From positions 1 to 41,578 of the forward strand of contig NZ_WOEY01000173.1 of the NCBI RefSeq assembly GCF_013177695.1: a stretch of DNA of 41,578 bases, written 5' to 3'. The notes under the pieces were generated by a model. The model was not told where the DNA came from. It made no database searches and worked only from the letters and a program-made list of their open reading frames with translations. A program made the position numbers and the translations under genes. Shown here one piece after another: positions 15,140 to 23,627 of this stretch. Positions within the stretch are counted from its first letter, which is position 1, and the number at the start of each line of letters is the position of its first letter. This stretch comes from Paraburkholderia solitsugae (GTDB taxonomy: Bacteria > Pseudomonadota > Gammaproteobacteria > Burkholderiales > Burkholderiaceae).

Positions 15140-16663
15140 ATGAATGCAGTGAACGAACAAGCGAAGTTGTCGGTGCAGCAACTGGGCCACTACATCGGCG
15201 GCGCGCCGGCTGCATCAACCAGCGGCCGCTTCAAGGACGTGTTCAATCCCGCCACCGGCCAGGTGACCGGTTCGGTCGCTCTGGCGTCGGTCGAGGAAGT
15301 GGACGCGGCGGTCAAGGCCGCGAAGGCCGCTTTTCCCGCCTGGAGCGAAACCGCGCCGCTCAAGCGCGCCCGCATTCTGTTCAAGTTCAAGGAACTGCTG
15401 AACAAGCATCACGACGAACTCGCGATGCTGATCACGCGTGAACACGGCAAGGTGTTCACGGACGCGCAAGGCGAAGTGGTCCGCGGCATCGAAGTCGTCG
15501 AATTCGCCTGTGGCATTCCGAACCTCCTGAAGACCGATTTCACCGACCAGATCGGCGGCGGGATCGACAACTGGAATCTGCGTCAGGCGCTGGGCGTGGT
15601 GGCAGGGATCACGCCGTTCAATTTCCCGGTGATGGTGCCGATGTGGATGTTCCCGGTTGCGCTTGCCTGCGGCAACACGTTTGTGCTGAAGCCGTCGGAG
15701 CGTGATCCGTCGGCGTCGTTGCGCATTGCCGAACTGCTGAAGGAAGCCGGTTTGCCTGACGGCGTGTTCAACGTCGTGAACGGCGACAAGGTGGCCGTGG
15801 ATGCGCTGATCGAACACCCCGACGTCGCGGCGCTGTCGTTTGTCGGGTCCACGCCGATCGCCGAGTACATCTATACGGAAACATCGAAGCGCGGCAAGCG
15901 CGTGCAGGCGCTCGGCGGCGCGAAGAATCATCTGGTGGTGATGCCGGACGCCGATCTGGACCAGGCTGTCGACGCCTTGATTGGCGCCGCGTACGGTTCG
16001 GCGGGCGAGCGCTGCATGGCGATCTCGGTTGCGGTGGCGGTTGGCAATGTCGCTGATGAACTGATCGAGCGCCTGGTGCCGCGCGTGAAGTCGCTGGTGA
16101 TCAAGAACGGCGAGAACCTCGACGCTGAAATGGGTCCGTTGGTTACAGCCGAGCATAAGGCCAAGGTGGCCGGCTATATCGACTCGGGCGTGGCGGAAGG
16201 CGCGAAGCTGATCGTCGATGGCCGCGCGCATCCGGTCACGAACGCAGACGGCTTCTTCATCGGCGGTACGCTGTTCGACCAGGTCGGCACGGAGATGAAG
16301 ATCTACAAGGAAGAAATCTTCGGCCCGGTGCTGGCGGTGGTGCGCGTGCCCGATTTTGCGAGTGCGGTCGAGTTGATCAATGCGCACGAGTTTGGTAACG
16401 GCGTGTCGCTCTTCACGTCGGATGGCGGTGTGGCGCGCGCGTTCGGCCGGCAGATTCAGGTGGGCATGGTCGGCATCAACGTGCCGATTCCGGTGCCGAT
16501 GGCATGGCACTCGTTCGGCGGCTGGAAGCGTTCGCTGTTCGGCGATCACCACGCGTATGGCGAAGAAGGCGTGCGTTTCTACACGCGCTACAAGAGCATC
16601 ATGCAGCGCTGGCCGGATAGCATCGCGAAGGGTGCCGAGTTCACGATGCCGGTGGCGAAGTAA
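15140..16663 (+). CDS. mmsA: CoA-acylating methylmalonate/malonate semialdehyde dehydrogenase
   Basis: Aldehyde dehydrogenase of the acylating MmsA/IolA type, 507 aa. It converts methylmalonate semialdehyde or malonate semialdehyde with CoA and NAD to propionyl-CoA or acetyl-CoA. Landmarks are N161 (TPFNFP), catalytic C292 (GSAGERCMAIS) and GGAKNH (N263) where ordinary ALDHs carry the general-base Glu; this replacement is diagnostic of acylating members. The ATG at 15140 has GAGGTAA seven bases upstream; longer in-frame starts lack support. It stands alone, behind ATACAGT boxes and ahead of a strong terminator. Valine, beta-alanine or inositol catabolism are possible roles; beta-alanine fits a MocR-like control. 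Confidence 0.92.
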   Translation: MNAVNEQAKLSVQQLGHYIGGAPAASTSGRFKDVFNPATGQVTGSVALASVEEVDAAVKAAKAAFPAWSETAPLKRARILFKFKELLNKHHDELAMLITREHGKVFTDAQGEVVRGIEVVEFACGIPNLLKTDFTDQIGGGIDNWNLRQALGVVAGITPFNFPVMVPMWMFPVALACGNTFVLKPSERDPSASLRIAELLKEAGLPDGVFNVVNGDKVAVDALIEHPDVAALSFVGSTPIAEYIYTETSKRGKRVQALGGAKNHLVVMPDADLDQAVDALIGAAYGSAGERCMAISVAVAVGNVADELIERLVPRVKSLVIKNGENLDAEMGPLVTAEHKAKVAGYIDSGVAEGAKLIVDGRAHPVTNADGFFIGGTLFDQVGTEMKIYKEEIFGPVLAVVRVPDFASAVELINAHEFGNGVSLFTSDGGVARAFGRQIQVGMVGINVPIPVPMAWHSFGGWKRSLFGDHHAYGEEGVRFYTRYKSIMQRWPDSIAKGAEFTMPVAK

Positions 16664-16689
16664 GCAATAGAGCAGTGTTGCCGTAGTTA

Positions 16690-16723
16690 AAAAGCCGCGC
16701 CTGATTTCAGGCGCGGCTTTTTT
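16690..16723. terminator. Bidirectional intrinsic terminator between mmsA and the glutamine synthetase gene
   Basis: A perfect 14-bp stem (AAAAGCCGCGCCTG / CAGGCGCGGCTTTT) closes a 4-base ATTT loop and is followed by more T. The A-run on the other side makes it work for the convergent glutamine synthetase transcript as well. Confidence 0.93.
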
Positions 16724-16766
16724 GCAATGAATCAGCAGTGTGCACGCGGCACGCAGTGACAAACAA

Positions 16767-18131
16767 TCAAGCCTGGTTCAGATACCAGCGCCAGTCCTGC
16801 TCACCGACTTCGCCCATGAACTGCCGGTACTCGGCGCGCTTGATCGCGAGAAACACCTTAAGGAATTTTGCGCCAAATACGTCCCTCGCCCAGTCTGACT
16901 GTTCGAGCGCGTTCAAGGCGCTCAACCAGTCGGTCGGCAGCAGTGTGGTGGCTTGCGCATAACCGTTGCCTTCGATCGGCGCGCCCGGGTCGAGGCGTTC
17001 GCGAATGCCGTGGTGCGAGGCCGCGAGAATGGCCGCGGCAGCGAGATACGGATTCGCATCGGCGCCGCACACGCGATGCTCGACGTGCCGGCTCGGCGCC
17101 GGACCGCCCGGCACGCGAAGGCTGACTGTGCGGTTATCGACGCCCCATGTCGGCGTGCACGGCGCGTAGCTGTTTGCCTGGAAGCGGCGATACGAGTTCG
17201 CGTTCGGGCAGAACATCAGCATCGAATCGAGCAGACCGTGCAACATGCCGCCCACTGCCTGGCGCAGCAGTGGCGTGCCGGCTTTGTCTTCGGAGGCGAA
17301 CAGGTTGTCGCCGGCTTCATTGGCGAGGCTCACGTGCATGTGCATGCCCGAACCTGCGATGTCGGCGAACGGCTTCGCCATGAAACATGCGTTCATGCCA
17401 TGCGCGTTCGCGACTCCCTTGACGATGCGCTTGTAGCGCACGGCGTGATCCATCGCTTCGAGCGCGGGGCCGTGTTCGAGTGTGATCTCCACCTGGCCCG
17501 GCGCGTATTCGGAAATCGCGGTGCGTACCGGAATGTTCTGTTCGCGGCAGGCATCGTAGAGATCCTTCAGGAACGGTTCGATCTGTTCGAGTTCACGCAG
17601 GCCATACACCTGGGTCGTTCGCGGCCGGCGGCCGTCCGTATCGAGCGCGGGTTGCGGACGGCCCTGTGCATCGGGTTTTGCATCCAGCAGATAGAACTCG
17701 AGTTCACACGCCATCACCGGAAAGAAACCATCCGCTTGCAGACCGTCGACGATGCGCGCAAGCAGTTGCCGTGGATCGGCGACGCCGGCGGGCAGGCCTT
17801 CTTCGGGATGCATCTGAACCTGCACGGCGGCGGTCGGCATCTTGCGCCACGGCAGGCGCACGAGGCTGCCCGGCAGCGGATAGGCGCGGCAGTCGATATC
17901 GCCCACGTCCCAGACGAGGCCGCTGTCTTCGGTGTCGTCGCCGTTGATGGTCAGATTCATGATCGCGCTCGGCAGCGGCCGTCCGCTGCGATACACGGCA
18001 AGTAGTTCTTCACGATGAAGCAGCTTGCCGCGCGGCACGCCGGCGGCGTCGACGATAAAGAGTTCGATCAGATCGATATCGGGATACTGTTCGAGGAAAC
18101 TCAGCGCTTCCTGTTCGTGGGCGAATTGCAT
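16767..18131 (-). CDS. Glutamine synthetase family protein, PuuA-like (gamma-glutamylpolyamine synthetase)
   Basis: GlnA-superfamily ligase, 454 aa. ATP-dependent joining of glutamate to an amine such as putrescine is the likely reaction, as in PuuA. Motifs seen: beta-grasp N-domain (IDLIELFIVDAAGVPRGKLL), ACELEFYLLD metal site, EYAPGQVEITLEH, GSGMHMHVSL, and NSYAPCTPTWGVDNRTVSLRVPG for ATP and glutamate. It lacks the C-terminal adenylylation-site context of housekeeping GlnA. A PuuB-like oxidase lies at 31200-32615, not adjacent. It is convergent with mmsA across a shared terminator. Substrate assignment is inference. Confidence 0.85.
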   Translation of the reverse strand: MQFAHEQEALSFLEQYPDIDLIELFIVDAAGVPRGKLLHREELLAVYRSGRPLPSAIMNLTINGDDTEDSGLVWDVGDIDCRAYPLPGSLVRLPWRKMPTAAVQVQMHPEEGLPAGVADPRQLLARIVDGLQADGFFPVMACELEFYLLDAKPDAQGRPQPALDTDGRRPRTTQVYGLRELEQIEPFLKDLYDACREQNIPVRTAISEYAPGQVEITLEHGPALEAMDHAVRYKRIVKGVANAHGMNACFMAKPFADIAGSGMHMHVSLANEAGDNLFASEDKAGTPLLRQAVGGMLHGLLDSMLMFCPNANSYRRFQANSYAPCTPTWGVDNRTVSLRVPGGPAPSRHVEHRVCGADANPYLAAAAILAASHHGIRERLDPGAPIEGNGYAQATTLLPTDWLSALNALEQSDWARDVFGAKFLKVFLAIKRAEYRQFMGEVGEQDWRWYLNQA

Positions 18132-18504
18132 GTCGGTTCTCTCTGCGCGTTGGCGCGTGCATCGTCCTCCGCATCAGGCGCGCGGAGTGACGAAAAAATC
18201 GGAAGAGCCGCGCGGATGGCGGCGCCGGATTCAGCTCAGGAGAGCGGATGCAGAGAGAACAGCGGGGGGCGTGCGTGACGGCAATGCCAGATCGCCCAGA
18301 AAGCGAGAATCACGTTCAGCAGGGGATTGAGGCGCGCCATGGCGAGGCGTGCATGCGCGCACGCCGGATCGGCGTGGCGGCTGCGGCTGAAAGACAATGC
18401 GGCGGGCTTCATGATGCACTTGAGTATAGCTGCGGGCCGGCGGCACTGCTCGACGAATTGACGGGGCGCTTCGTTGCGCTTCGGCGCGTTTCGCGCAGCG
18501 TTCC
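18132..18504. other. Intergenic region with a doubtful small frame
   Basis: This 373-bp stretch lies between the glutamine synthetase start and the MFS stop. A minus-strand frame from ATG 18412 to 18236 (58 codons) ends with a hydrophobic segment (NPLLNVILAFWAIWHC) and could encode a tiny membrane peptide. It has no ribosome binding site and is Arg/His-rich like the surrounding reading frames, so I do not call it a gene. Confidence 0.3.
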
Positions 18505-19845
18505 TCAAATCCCAGCGGATGTATCCTCTTCCGCTTCACTCAACACGGCATTCCGTACTGCCGTGACGGGGCTGACGTAAGGCGGCGCCTGGCGCGGGTC
18601 GTCGATGCTGTAGCGCAACCGGCCCGCTTCGACATACACGCGCAACTGACGATACTTCATCAGATAGATCAAGCCGACGATCGCCGCGGCGAAACCCGAT
18701 GCAGCCCCGACGCCGAGTGCCCAACGCGGGCCGAAACGATCCGCGACCCAACCCACCACCGGCGCGCCGAGCGGCGTGCCGCCTAGCGCGATGGCCAGCA
18801 GGATCGCGATGACCCGGCCACGCATGGCCGGCTCGGTAGAGATTTGCACGAGGCTGTTTGTCGACGTGTTGAACGTCTGTGTCGCCACGCCAACCACGAC
18901 GAGTGCCAGGCCGAACAATACGTAGTTCGGCATTAGCGCGGCGACCGTGCAGCCCACGCCAAAAACCGCCGCTGCGCCGAGCAGAAGAGCCATGCGAGGT
19001 TTCGCTCTGCGTGCGGCGAGCAGCGCACCGGTTACCGAACCGATTGCCATGGTCGAGCTCAGCACGCCGTATTGACTCGCACCCGCATGAAAGGCGGTGA
19101 CCGACATGGTCGAGATGAAGATCGGGAAGTTCAGCCCGAACGTACCGATCAGAAACATCATCAACAGCGCGGCTTTCAGATCGGGACGGGTCCACACATA
19201 CTTGAAGCCTTCCACGAAGCTGCCGCGCGTGCGTGTCGCATGTGGCTTCAAATTCAGTTCGCTGATGCGCAGCATGCGCAGCGAACCGAGCACGGCGACG
19301 AAGGAGAGCCCGTTGATCAGAAACACCCAGCCCGTGCCCACTGAGGCGATCAACAGCCCCGCGACGGCAGGCCCGATCATGCGCGCCGCGTTGAACGAGG
19401 TGGAGTTCAGCGCGACCGCGTTCGACAGATCGGCTTCTCTCACCAGATCGGAGACAAAGGTCTGACGCGCCGGTGAATCGAACGCGGTGACACAGCCGAG
19501 CAAGCCCGCAAACACATAGACCTGCCATAACTGCACGAGGCCGGTTACGGTGAGAATCCCGAGGCATAACGCCAACGTGCCCATTGCCGCCTGGGTGGCG
19601 AACAGCAGCTTGCGGCGGTCGAAATGATCGGCCGCATAGCCGGTTAGGGGCAGCAGGAGCATTTGCGGCCCGAACTGCAGCGACATCACAATGCCCACGG
19701 ACGTTGCATTGTGATGCGTGAGTTCCGTGAGCACGAGCCAGTCCTGTGCCGTGCGCTGCATCCATGTCCCGATGTTAGAGGCGATCGCGCCGCTGGCCCA
19801 GACCCGGTAGTTGAACGTGCGCAGCGAACGGAATGTGCCACTCAC
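18505..19845 (-). CDS. MFS transporter, EntS/DHA3-like exporter
   Basis: Major facilitator superfamily protein with about 12 membrane segments, 446 aa from the GTG at 19843-19845 (GTFRSLRTFNYRVWASGAIA). GGAG lies about nine bases upstream; an ATG at 19881 gives 458 aa without a good site. MFS loop motifs are seen after TM2 (GYAADHFDRRKLL) and in the second half (GWVADRFGPR). The opening FRSLRTFNYRVW...NIGTWMQRTAQDWLV is typical of the EntS-like group of exporters. It is the third gene of the marR-isochorismatase-MFS operon, so an efflux role under MarR control is likely. Confidence 0.87.
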   Translation of the reverse strand: MSGTFRSLRTFNYRVWASGAIASNIGTWMQRTAQDWLVLTELTHHNATSVGIVMSLQFGPQMLLLPLTGYAADHFDRRKLLFATQAAMGTLALCLGILTVTGLVQLWQVYVFAGLLGCVTAFDSPARQTFVSDLVREADLSNAVALNSTSFNAARMIGPAVAGLLIASVGTGWVFLINGLSFVAVLGSLRMLRISELNLKPHATRTRGSFVEGFKYVWTRPDLKAALLMMFLIGTFGLNFPIFISTMSVTAFHAGASQYGVLSSTMAIGSVTGALLAARRAKPRMALLLGAAAVFGVGCTVAALMPNYVLFGLALVVVGVATQTFNTSTNSLVQISTEPAMRGRVIAILLAIALGGTPLGAPVVGWVADRFGPRWALGVGAASGFAAAIVGLIYLMKYRQLRVYVEAGRLRYSIDDPRQAPPYVSPVTAVRNAVLSEAEEDTSAGI

Positions 19846-19897
19846 TGGGACATCTCCGTGTGGACGATCCGCGCCGTGCATCGGTTCAAACGCGTGG

Positions 19898-20461
19898 TCA
19901 TACGCGCGACCGTTCGAGCAGATCGAGGACGTCCTGCGTGGTGCCGGTTTCGCCGAGGCGCGGGAAGATTCGCGTGAGGCTGTTGGTGTGTGCGTCGAGG
20001 CTCATGTCCGTCATCGCATCGACTGCGAAGGTGATGTTGAAGCCGAGTTCGTGTGCGAAACGCGCGGTGGACTCGACGCCGATGCTGGTGGCCACGCCGA
20101 CCAGCACGATCTGCGTAACGCCTTGTTTGCGCAGATACGCCTCGAGATCCGTGTTCGTGAACGCGCCCCAGGTGCGCTTGGTCACCTGATGATCCGACGG
20201 CTGCTGATTCAGTTCGGGAACGAGGTCCGCAAAGCCGGCGGGGAAGTCACCCGCGGGACGCGACTGTTCCGCGCGGCCGGGCGCACCGCCCGCCACATTG
20301 ACGAGCACCACGGGCAGACCGTGACGGCGAAATGCATCGGCCAAGTCAGCGGAGCGTTTGACAATTTCGCCGGTGGGGTGGGCGGTAGGCAGCGCGACGA
20401 TACCTTGTTGCAAATCGATGACGACCAATGCGGTCTTTGCGTCGAGCGTGGTGAGAGCCAT
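19898..20461 (-). CDS. Isochorismatase-family hydrolase, Cys-less
   Basis: Cysteine-hydrolase-fold protein, 187 aa. D16 (VVIDLQQGI) and K95 (VTKRTWGAF) of the family triad are present. The usual cysteine is replaced by G128 in GVATSIGVEST. True isochorismatases and some uncharacterised relatives also lack the Cys, whereas nicotinamidases and carbamoylases need it, so amidase chemistry is unlikely. AGGA precedes the ATG. It is placed between a MarR regulator (16 nt upstream) and an MFS exporter. Substrate unknown. Confidence 0.82.
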   Translation of the reverse strand: MALTTLDAKTALVVIDLQQGIVALPTAHPTGEIVKRSADLADAFRRHGLPVVLVNVAGGAPGRAEQSRPAGDFPAGFADLVPELNQQPSDHQVTKRTWGAFTNTDLEAYLRKQGVTQIVLVGVATSIGVESTARFAHELGFNITFAVDAMTDMSLDAHTNSLTRIFPRLGETGTTQDVLDLLERSRV

Positions 20462-20477
20462 GGTGTTTTCCTGGGAG

Positions 20478-20945
20478 TTACGAGTCGACGAGGCGTTTGA
20501 GCAGGTCGACGCCGATCGCGAGTTGTTTCTGTTCGGCAGCGGAGAAGCGGGTCTGCATCGTACGGAATAGCCAGTCTTCGCGGGCCGCGCGGCTTGCCTT
20601 GATCTTTTTGCGGAAGGCGGGCGTGAGGGAGAGAACGGTTTGCCGCCCGTCGTTCGGGTCCGGTGTGCCGCTCACGAGTCCGGCAGCTTTCAGAACCGAA
20701 AGCGTCTCGCCCATGGACTGCGGGCGCATACCCTGGAGGCGTGCGAGCGTAGTGACCGTTGCCGGACCTTCGCGTTCCAGCAGGCCGAGAACCTGCACCT
20801 GCGACGGCGTGAAATCGCCCACATGCGCTTCTTCTCGCAAGCGGCGGCGCAACTTGCCGATCAGCACGCGTAAGTCTTCCGCCGTTGCGTGCAGGGCGTC
20901 GGGGTCGGAGGGGGGGCGTGTGGGCTGAGTGTCGTTGCTGGACAT
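20478..20945 (-). CDS. MarR-family transcriptional regulator
   Basis: MarR winged-helix regulator, 155 aa from the chosen ATG (MSSNDTQPTRPP). The DNA-binding region is about residues 46-110 (FTPSQVQVLGLLE, TVTTLARLQGMRPQSMGETLSVLKAAGLV, wing PDPNDGRQTVLSL). The ATG at 20943-20945 is one base from a large inverted repeat that likely carries the promoter, so starts further upstream are disfavoured. No clear Shine-Dalgarno precedes it, suggesting a short or leaderless mRNA. It heads the marR-isochorismatase-MFS operon and probably represses it. Confidence 0.87.
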   Translation of the reverse strand: MSSNDTQPTRPPSDPDALHATAEDLRVLIGKLRRRLREEAHVGDFTPSQVQVLGLLEREGPATVTTLARLQGMRPQSMGETLSVLKAAGLVSGTPDPNDGRQTVLSLTPAFRKKIKASRAAREDWLFRTMQTRFSAAEQKQLAIGVDLLKRLVDS

Positions 20946-20946
20946 A

Positions 20947-20994
20947 CCGGCAGATGTGAAGGTTACCTTCGTAGATTGCCTTCGCATCTGCCGG
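20947..20994. promoter_or_regulatory. Nested palindromic operator of the marR-isochorismatase-MFS operon
   Basis: The outer inverted repeat has 16-bp arms (20947-20962 and 20979-20994; CCGGCAGATGTGAAGG against CCTTCGCATCTGCCGG) with a single mismatch. Inside lies a 13-bp palindrome GAAGGTTACCTTC (20958-20970), and a further CCTTC falls in the right arm. A minus-strand TTGACC (20996-21001) could be a -35, which would place the dyad over the promoter core. Autorepression by the adjacent MarR protein is inferred. Confidence 0.75.
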
Positions 20995-21109
20995 GGGTCA
21001 AGTTGAAGGAATTGGGGGCGGAACGCGAGGTGAGTCGCGCATTCCATGTCTGGCGTAAGTGATCGAGGTGAAGCGCGGTCCGCGTCGGTGCGCCTTTAAG
21101 AACCCGGTT

Positions 21110-22684
21110 TCAAGGTGCAATCTGCGCGAAATCGGGCCAGCCCTCTTCAGGCGGAAGTCTGTCGTCGACCGCGAGGCCACGGCAACCCGCTGCCGGACCC
21201 GCCGCTGCAACGGTCTCGATTCCGCCATGACTGTCCGTTTTCGCGACATGGGTCGTTTTGGCTTGCATGGCGACACTGCAACCGAGCGCTTCGAGTAGCG
21301 AGGTGGAGTTAGTCGCGCGGCATTCATCGTGCAAGTTGTCGGCCCAATTCGCAAAGCCGAGGAGCTTGCTTCGCTCTTTCGGATCCCCGAACAGTTCGGC
21401 GTACCTGGCATACGCAAGACCCGCGTGTGTCGGATCCATCTCGATGGCGCTCACGTATTCGCGGCGCGCGCCCTTGTCATCGTCGAGCAGCTTGAGCGAC
21501 TCCGCCAGATTGACGTGCGCCTCCTGGTAGTCCGGTTTCAGATAAACGGCTACGCGGAAATCGTCGCGCGCGTTGTGCAGGTCGGTTCTGGCTTCTGTGG
21601 AATGAAGATCCGGCACCCGTTTGGCGAGTGCCAGCCAGGCGCGGCCGATTGCATTGAACGCGGCTTCCCGCGACGAACGCAAGGCGATGGACCGGTCGAA
21701 CGCGCCGATCGCCATCTTGTAGCAACCGAGCTCGCTGAGTGCGACCCCCCAGTTATAGAAACTCCACGACGACGGGTATTCGGCGGAGAGGCGGCTGGCC
21801 GCGTTGATTTCGCCGTTGTAATCGTGGTATGCCTCGTCGATCTTCGATAACGCGAGCAGGGCCCATTTGTAATTCGGCTGTTCGTCTCCGGCGTCGACAA
21901 TGCTCGAAAATACCCGCTCAGCTTCGGAGAAATCGCAGGCCCCCTTGCCGGAATAGCAACGCGCCTGAGCTTCGGCGGACTCATACGACGCGTAGATATA
22001 AGGGCTGTGCTTCTTCAGCACGTCCAAGGCGAGATTGGAGAGATTCTGCTCCAGAACGGCGATCGAGCCTTCGGGCGTAGCAAAGCGATACACCGCGCCG
22101 CGCTCCGCCAGGACCAGATGCAAAACGTAGTGATCCGGGGTGCCGGTTACGCTGCCCGAGATGGTCGAGACCGGAAGCGGCAGCGCCTCGCGCACGTATT
22201 GCAGGATCGTCTTCGCGGAAATCGACGTGCCGGGCACCGAGAAATCCGGCATGTCGGAATCGAGCTTGATTTCTTCTTTGGCCGAGGCGGGTATCACGTC
22301 CGCCGCGCGCGCTTCGAGGGCGATCAGATGGCCCGCAACGAATGACTGGAACGCCTCGCTGGAATAGCCGATTCGGGTGAACGCCTCGGGCACGGTGATA
22401 TTTTCGATGAGGGTCTCGCGTGCGAATACCAGCTTCCACAGCATGGCCCCGGCAAGACACGCGCCGATGAGCAGCAGCAGGTTCAGCGAAACCATGCGCA
22501 GGTCAGTCGTGAAGGTTGCGAGCTTCGCCAGGCGGCCTTGCTGCGCGGGACTCGCTTTCCTGAGCGTCGGCCCTGGTTTCTGTTCTGGCCCGGGTTGGGG
22601 TCCCGGACGCGGCTGATCGGTTGGCTTGACCGCTTTCAGATACGGGGGGCGATGAGCTCCGCGATGATGTTTCTGTGCGTGCAC
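21110..22684 (-). CDS. Membrane-anchored TPR-repeat protein, function unknown
   Basis: Protein of 524 aa. A proline-rich basic N-terminus (residues 20-45, QPRPGPQPGPEQKPGPTLR) precedes one membrane segment (about 65-87, VSLNLLLLIGACLAGAMLWKL). A globular region and then tetratricopeptide-like helices (about 260-460) follow, for example SFYNWGVALSELGCYKMAIGAFDRSIAL and PDYQEAHVNLAESLKLLDDDKGARREY. The start is GTG at 22684 with GGGAGG five bases upstream. Type II topology is likely, with TPRs outside the cytoplasm. It seems to be a single-gene unit; no partner is obvious. Confidence 0.72.
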   Translation of the reverse strand: MHAQKHHRGAHRPPYLKAVKPTDQPRPGPQPGPEQKPGPTLRKASPAQQGRLAKLATFTTDLRMVSLNLLLLIGACLAGAMLWKLVFARETLIENITVPEAFTRIGYSSEAFQSFVAGHLIALEARAADVIPASAKEEIKLDSDMPDFSVPGTSISAKTILQYVREALPLPVSTISGSVTGTPDHYVLHLVLAERGAVYRFATPEGSIAVLEQNLSNLALDVLKKHSPYIYASYESAEAQARCYSGKGACDFSEAERVFSSIVDAGDEQPNYKWALLALSKIDEAYHDYNGEINAASRLSAEYPSSWSFYNWGVALSELGCYKMAIGAFDRSIALRSSREAAFNAIGRAWLALAKRVPDLHSTEARTDLHNARDDFRVAVYLKPDYQEAHVNLAESLKLLDDDKGARREYVSAIEMDPTHAGLAYARYAELFGDPKERSKLLGFANWADNLHDECRATNSTSLLEALGCSVAMQAKTTHVAKTDSHGGIETVAAAGPAAGCRGLAVDDRLPPEEGWPDFAQIAP

Positions 22685-22745
22685 ATTGCCTCCCCTCGGT
22701 GAGCCGGCATCAACAAAACGAACCGGCGCGGCGGGGATTTAACAA

Positions 22746-23477
22746 TTAGGCGGGTGTAGCGGCGGTGTTTCCGGGGTTAGCTTCGCAAGCTTCGCGCACG
22801 ATGCCGAAATGCTGGTTGAGGCCGTCCCAGCCGAGCGCCGTGACGGTTACCGACCGGGCGGCGGGCGACCTCTGCATCCAGCCCCATGCAAGGAAGGCGT
22901 CCATGAGCCGGGCGCCTAAGGGCCCGGCGACGTGATACTGCCGTTCGGTCCAGTCAAGACATTGGCGCGCATGTTCCGCGTGGTCGAACGCCGGATCTCC
23001 CATGTCGATGCCGAGATGCTGCAGCCACGCGCGGCCGGACGCGGTGAGGGCGTACTGGCGCTCGGCCGCCTCGACAATGAAGCCCCGCATGAGCATGCTT
23101 TGCGTCACCTCGACGCCGATTTGACCTGCGAGGTGGTCGTAGCAGCAGCGCGCGAAGCGAAGCGCCTGGGCCGCGCGATTGGGCGTATTGCGCCAGGCCG
23201 GAGTGACCGGCCCAACCGACGCGAGGCTTTCAAGCACGTGCGAAACGTGTGCGCCGGCGAGCCGGTAATAGCGATGCCGGCCCTTGCTTTCGACGCTCAG
23301 CAAGCCACCGTCGAGCAGCTTGGCGAGGTGTGAACTGGCGGTCTGCGCGGTTACGCCGGCCGCTTCCGCAAGCGCGCTGGCCGACAGGGCGCTGCCGTCG
23401 GCCAGCGTGATCAGCATCACCGAGCGAACCGGCTCGGCGATCAGGTGAGCAACGCTCGAAATATTGTGCTGGCCCAT
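22746..23477 (-). CDS. ArsR-type winged-helix transcriptional regulator
   Basis: Regulator of 243 aa with an ArsR-like N-terminal winged helix (residues ~5-80; LAEAAGVTAQTASSHLAKLLDGGLL, wing ESKGRHRYYRLA). A C-terminal helical domain of unknown ligand follows, with several Cys and Trp (ARCCYDHLAGQIGVEVTQ, CLDWTERQYHVAGPLGARLM). GGAGG lies about ten bases before the ATG. It is divergent from a DHA2 exporter 150 bp away and probably controls it. The two-domain architecture is larger than metal-sensing ArsR proteins, and no paired metal-site cysteines are placed as in those. Confidence 0.82.
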   Translation of the reverse strand: MGQHNISSVAHLIAEPVRSVMLITLADGSALSASALAEAAGVTAQTASSHLAKLLDGGLLSVESKGRHRYYRLAGAHVSHVLESLASVGPVTPAWRNTPNRAAQALRFARCCYDHLAGQIGVEVTQSMLMRGFIVEAAERQYALTASGRAWLQHLGIDMGDPAFDHAEHARQCLDWTERQYHVAGPLGARLMDAFLAWGWMQRSPAARSVTVTALGWDGLNQHFGIVREACEANPGNTAATPA

Positions 23478-23627
23478 TTATTCGCAGCCTCCGTCATTGA
23501 TGCGCGTTTGATGCCCGCTGGCGGTCGAAGAAAACCGTTCGGTTGCACACTTCGATACAGCCCGAAGCATTCTCGGTGCGAGCCGCCTTATAGTCAACGG
23601 CGAACCGATAACCAGGGGTTGGAACTC

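Noticed and set aside
15215..16762. A 515-codon open frame antisense to mmsA
   Set aside because: Same explanation: Arg/His-rich shadow of a well-conserved dehydrogenase gene.
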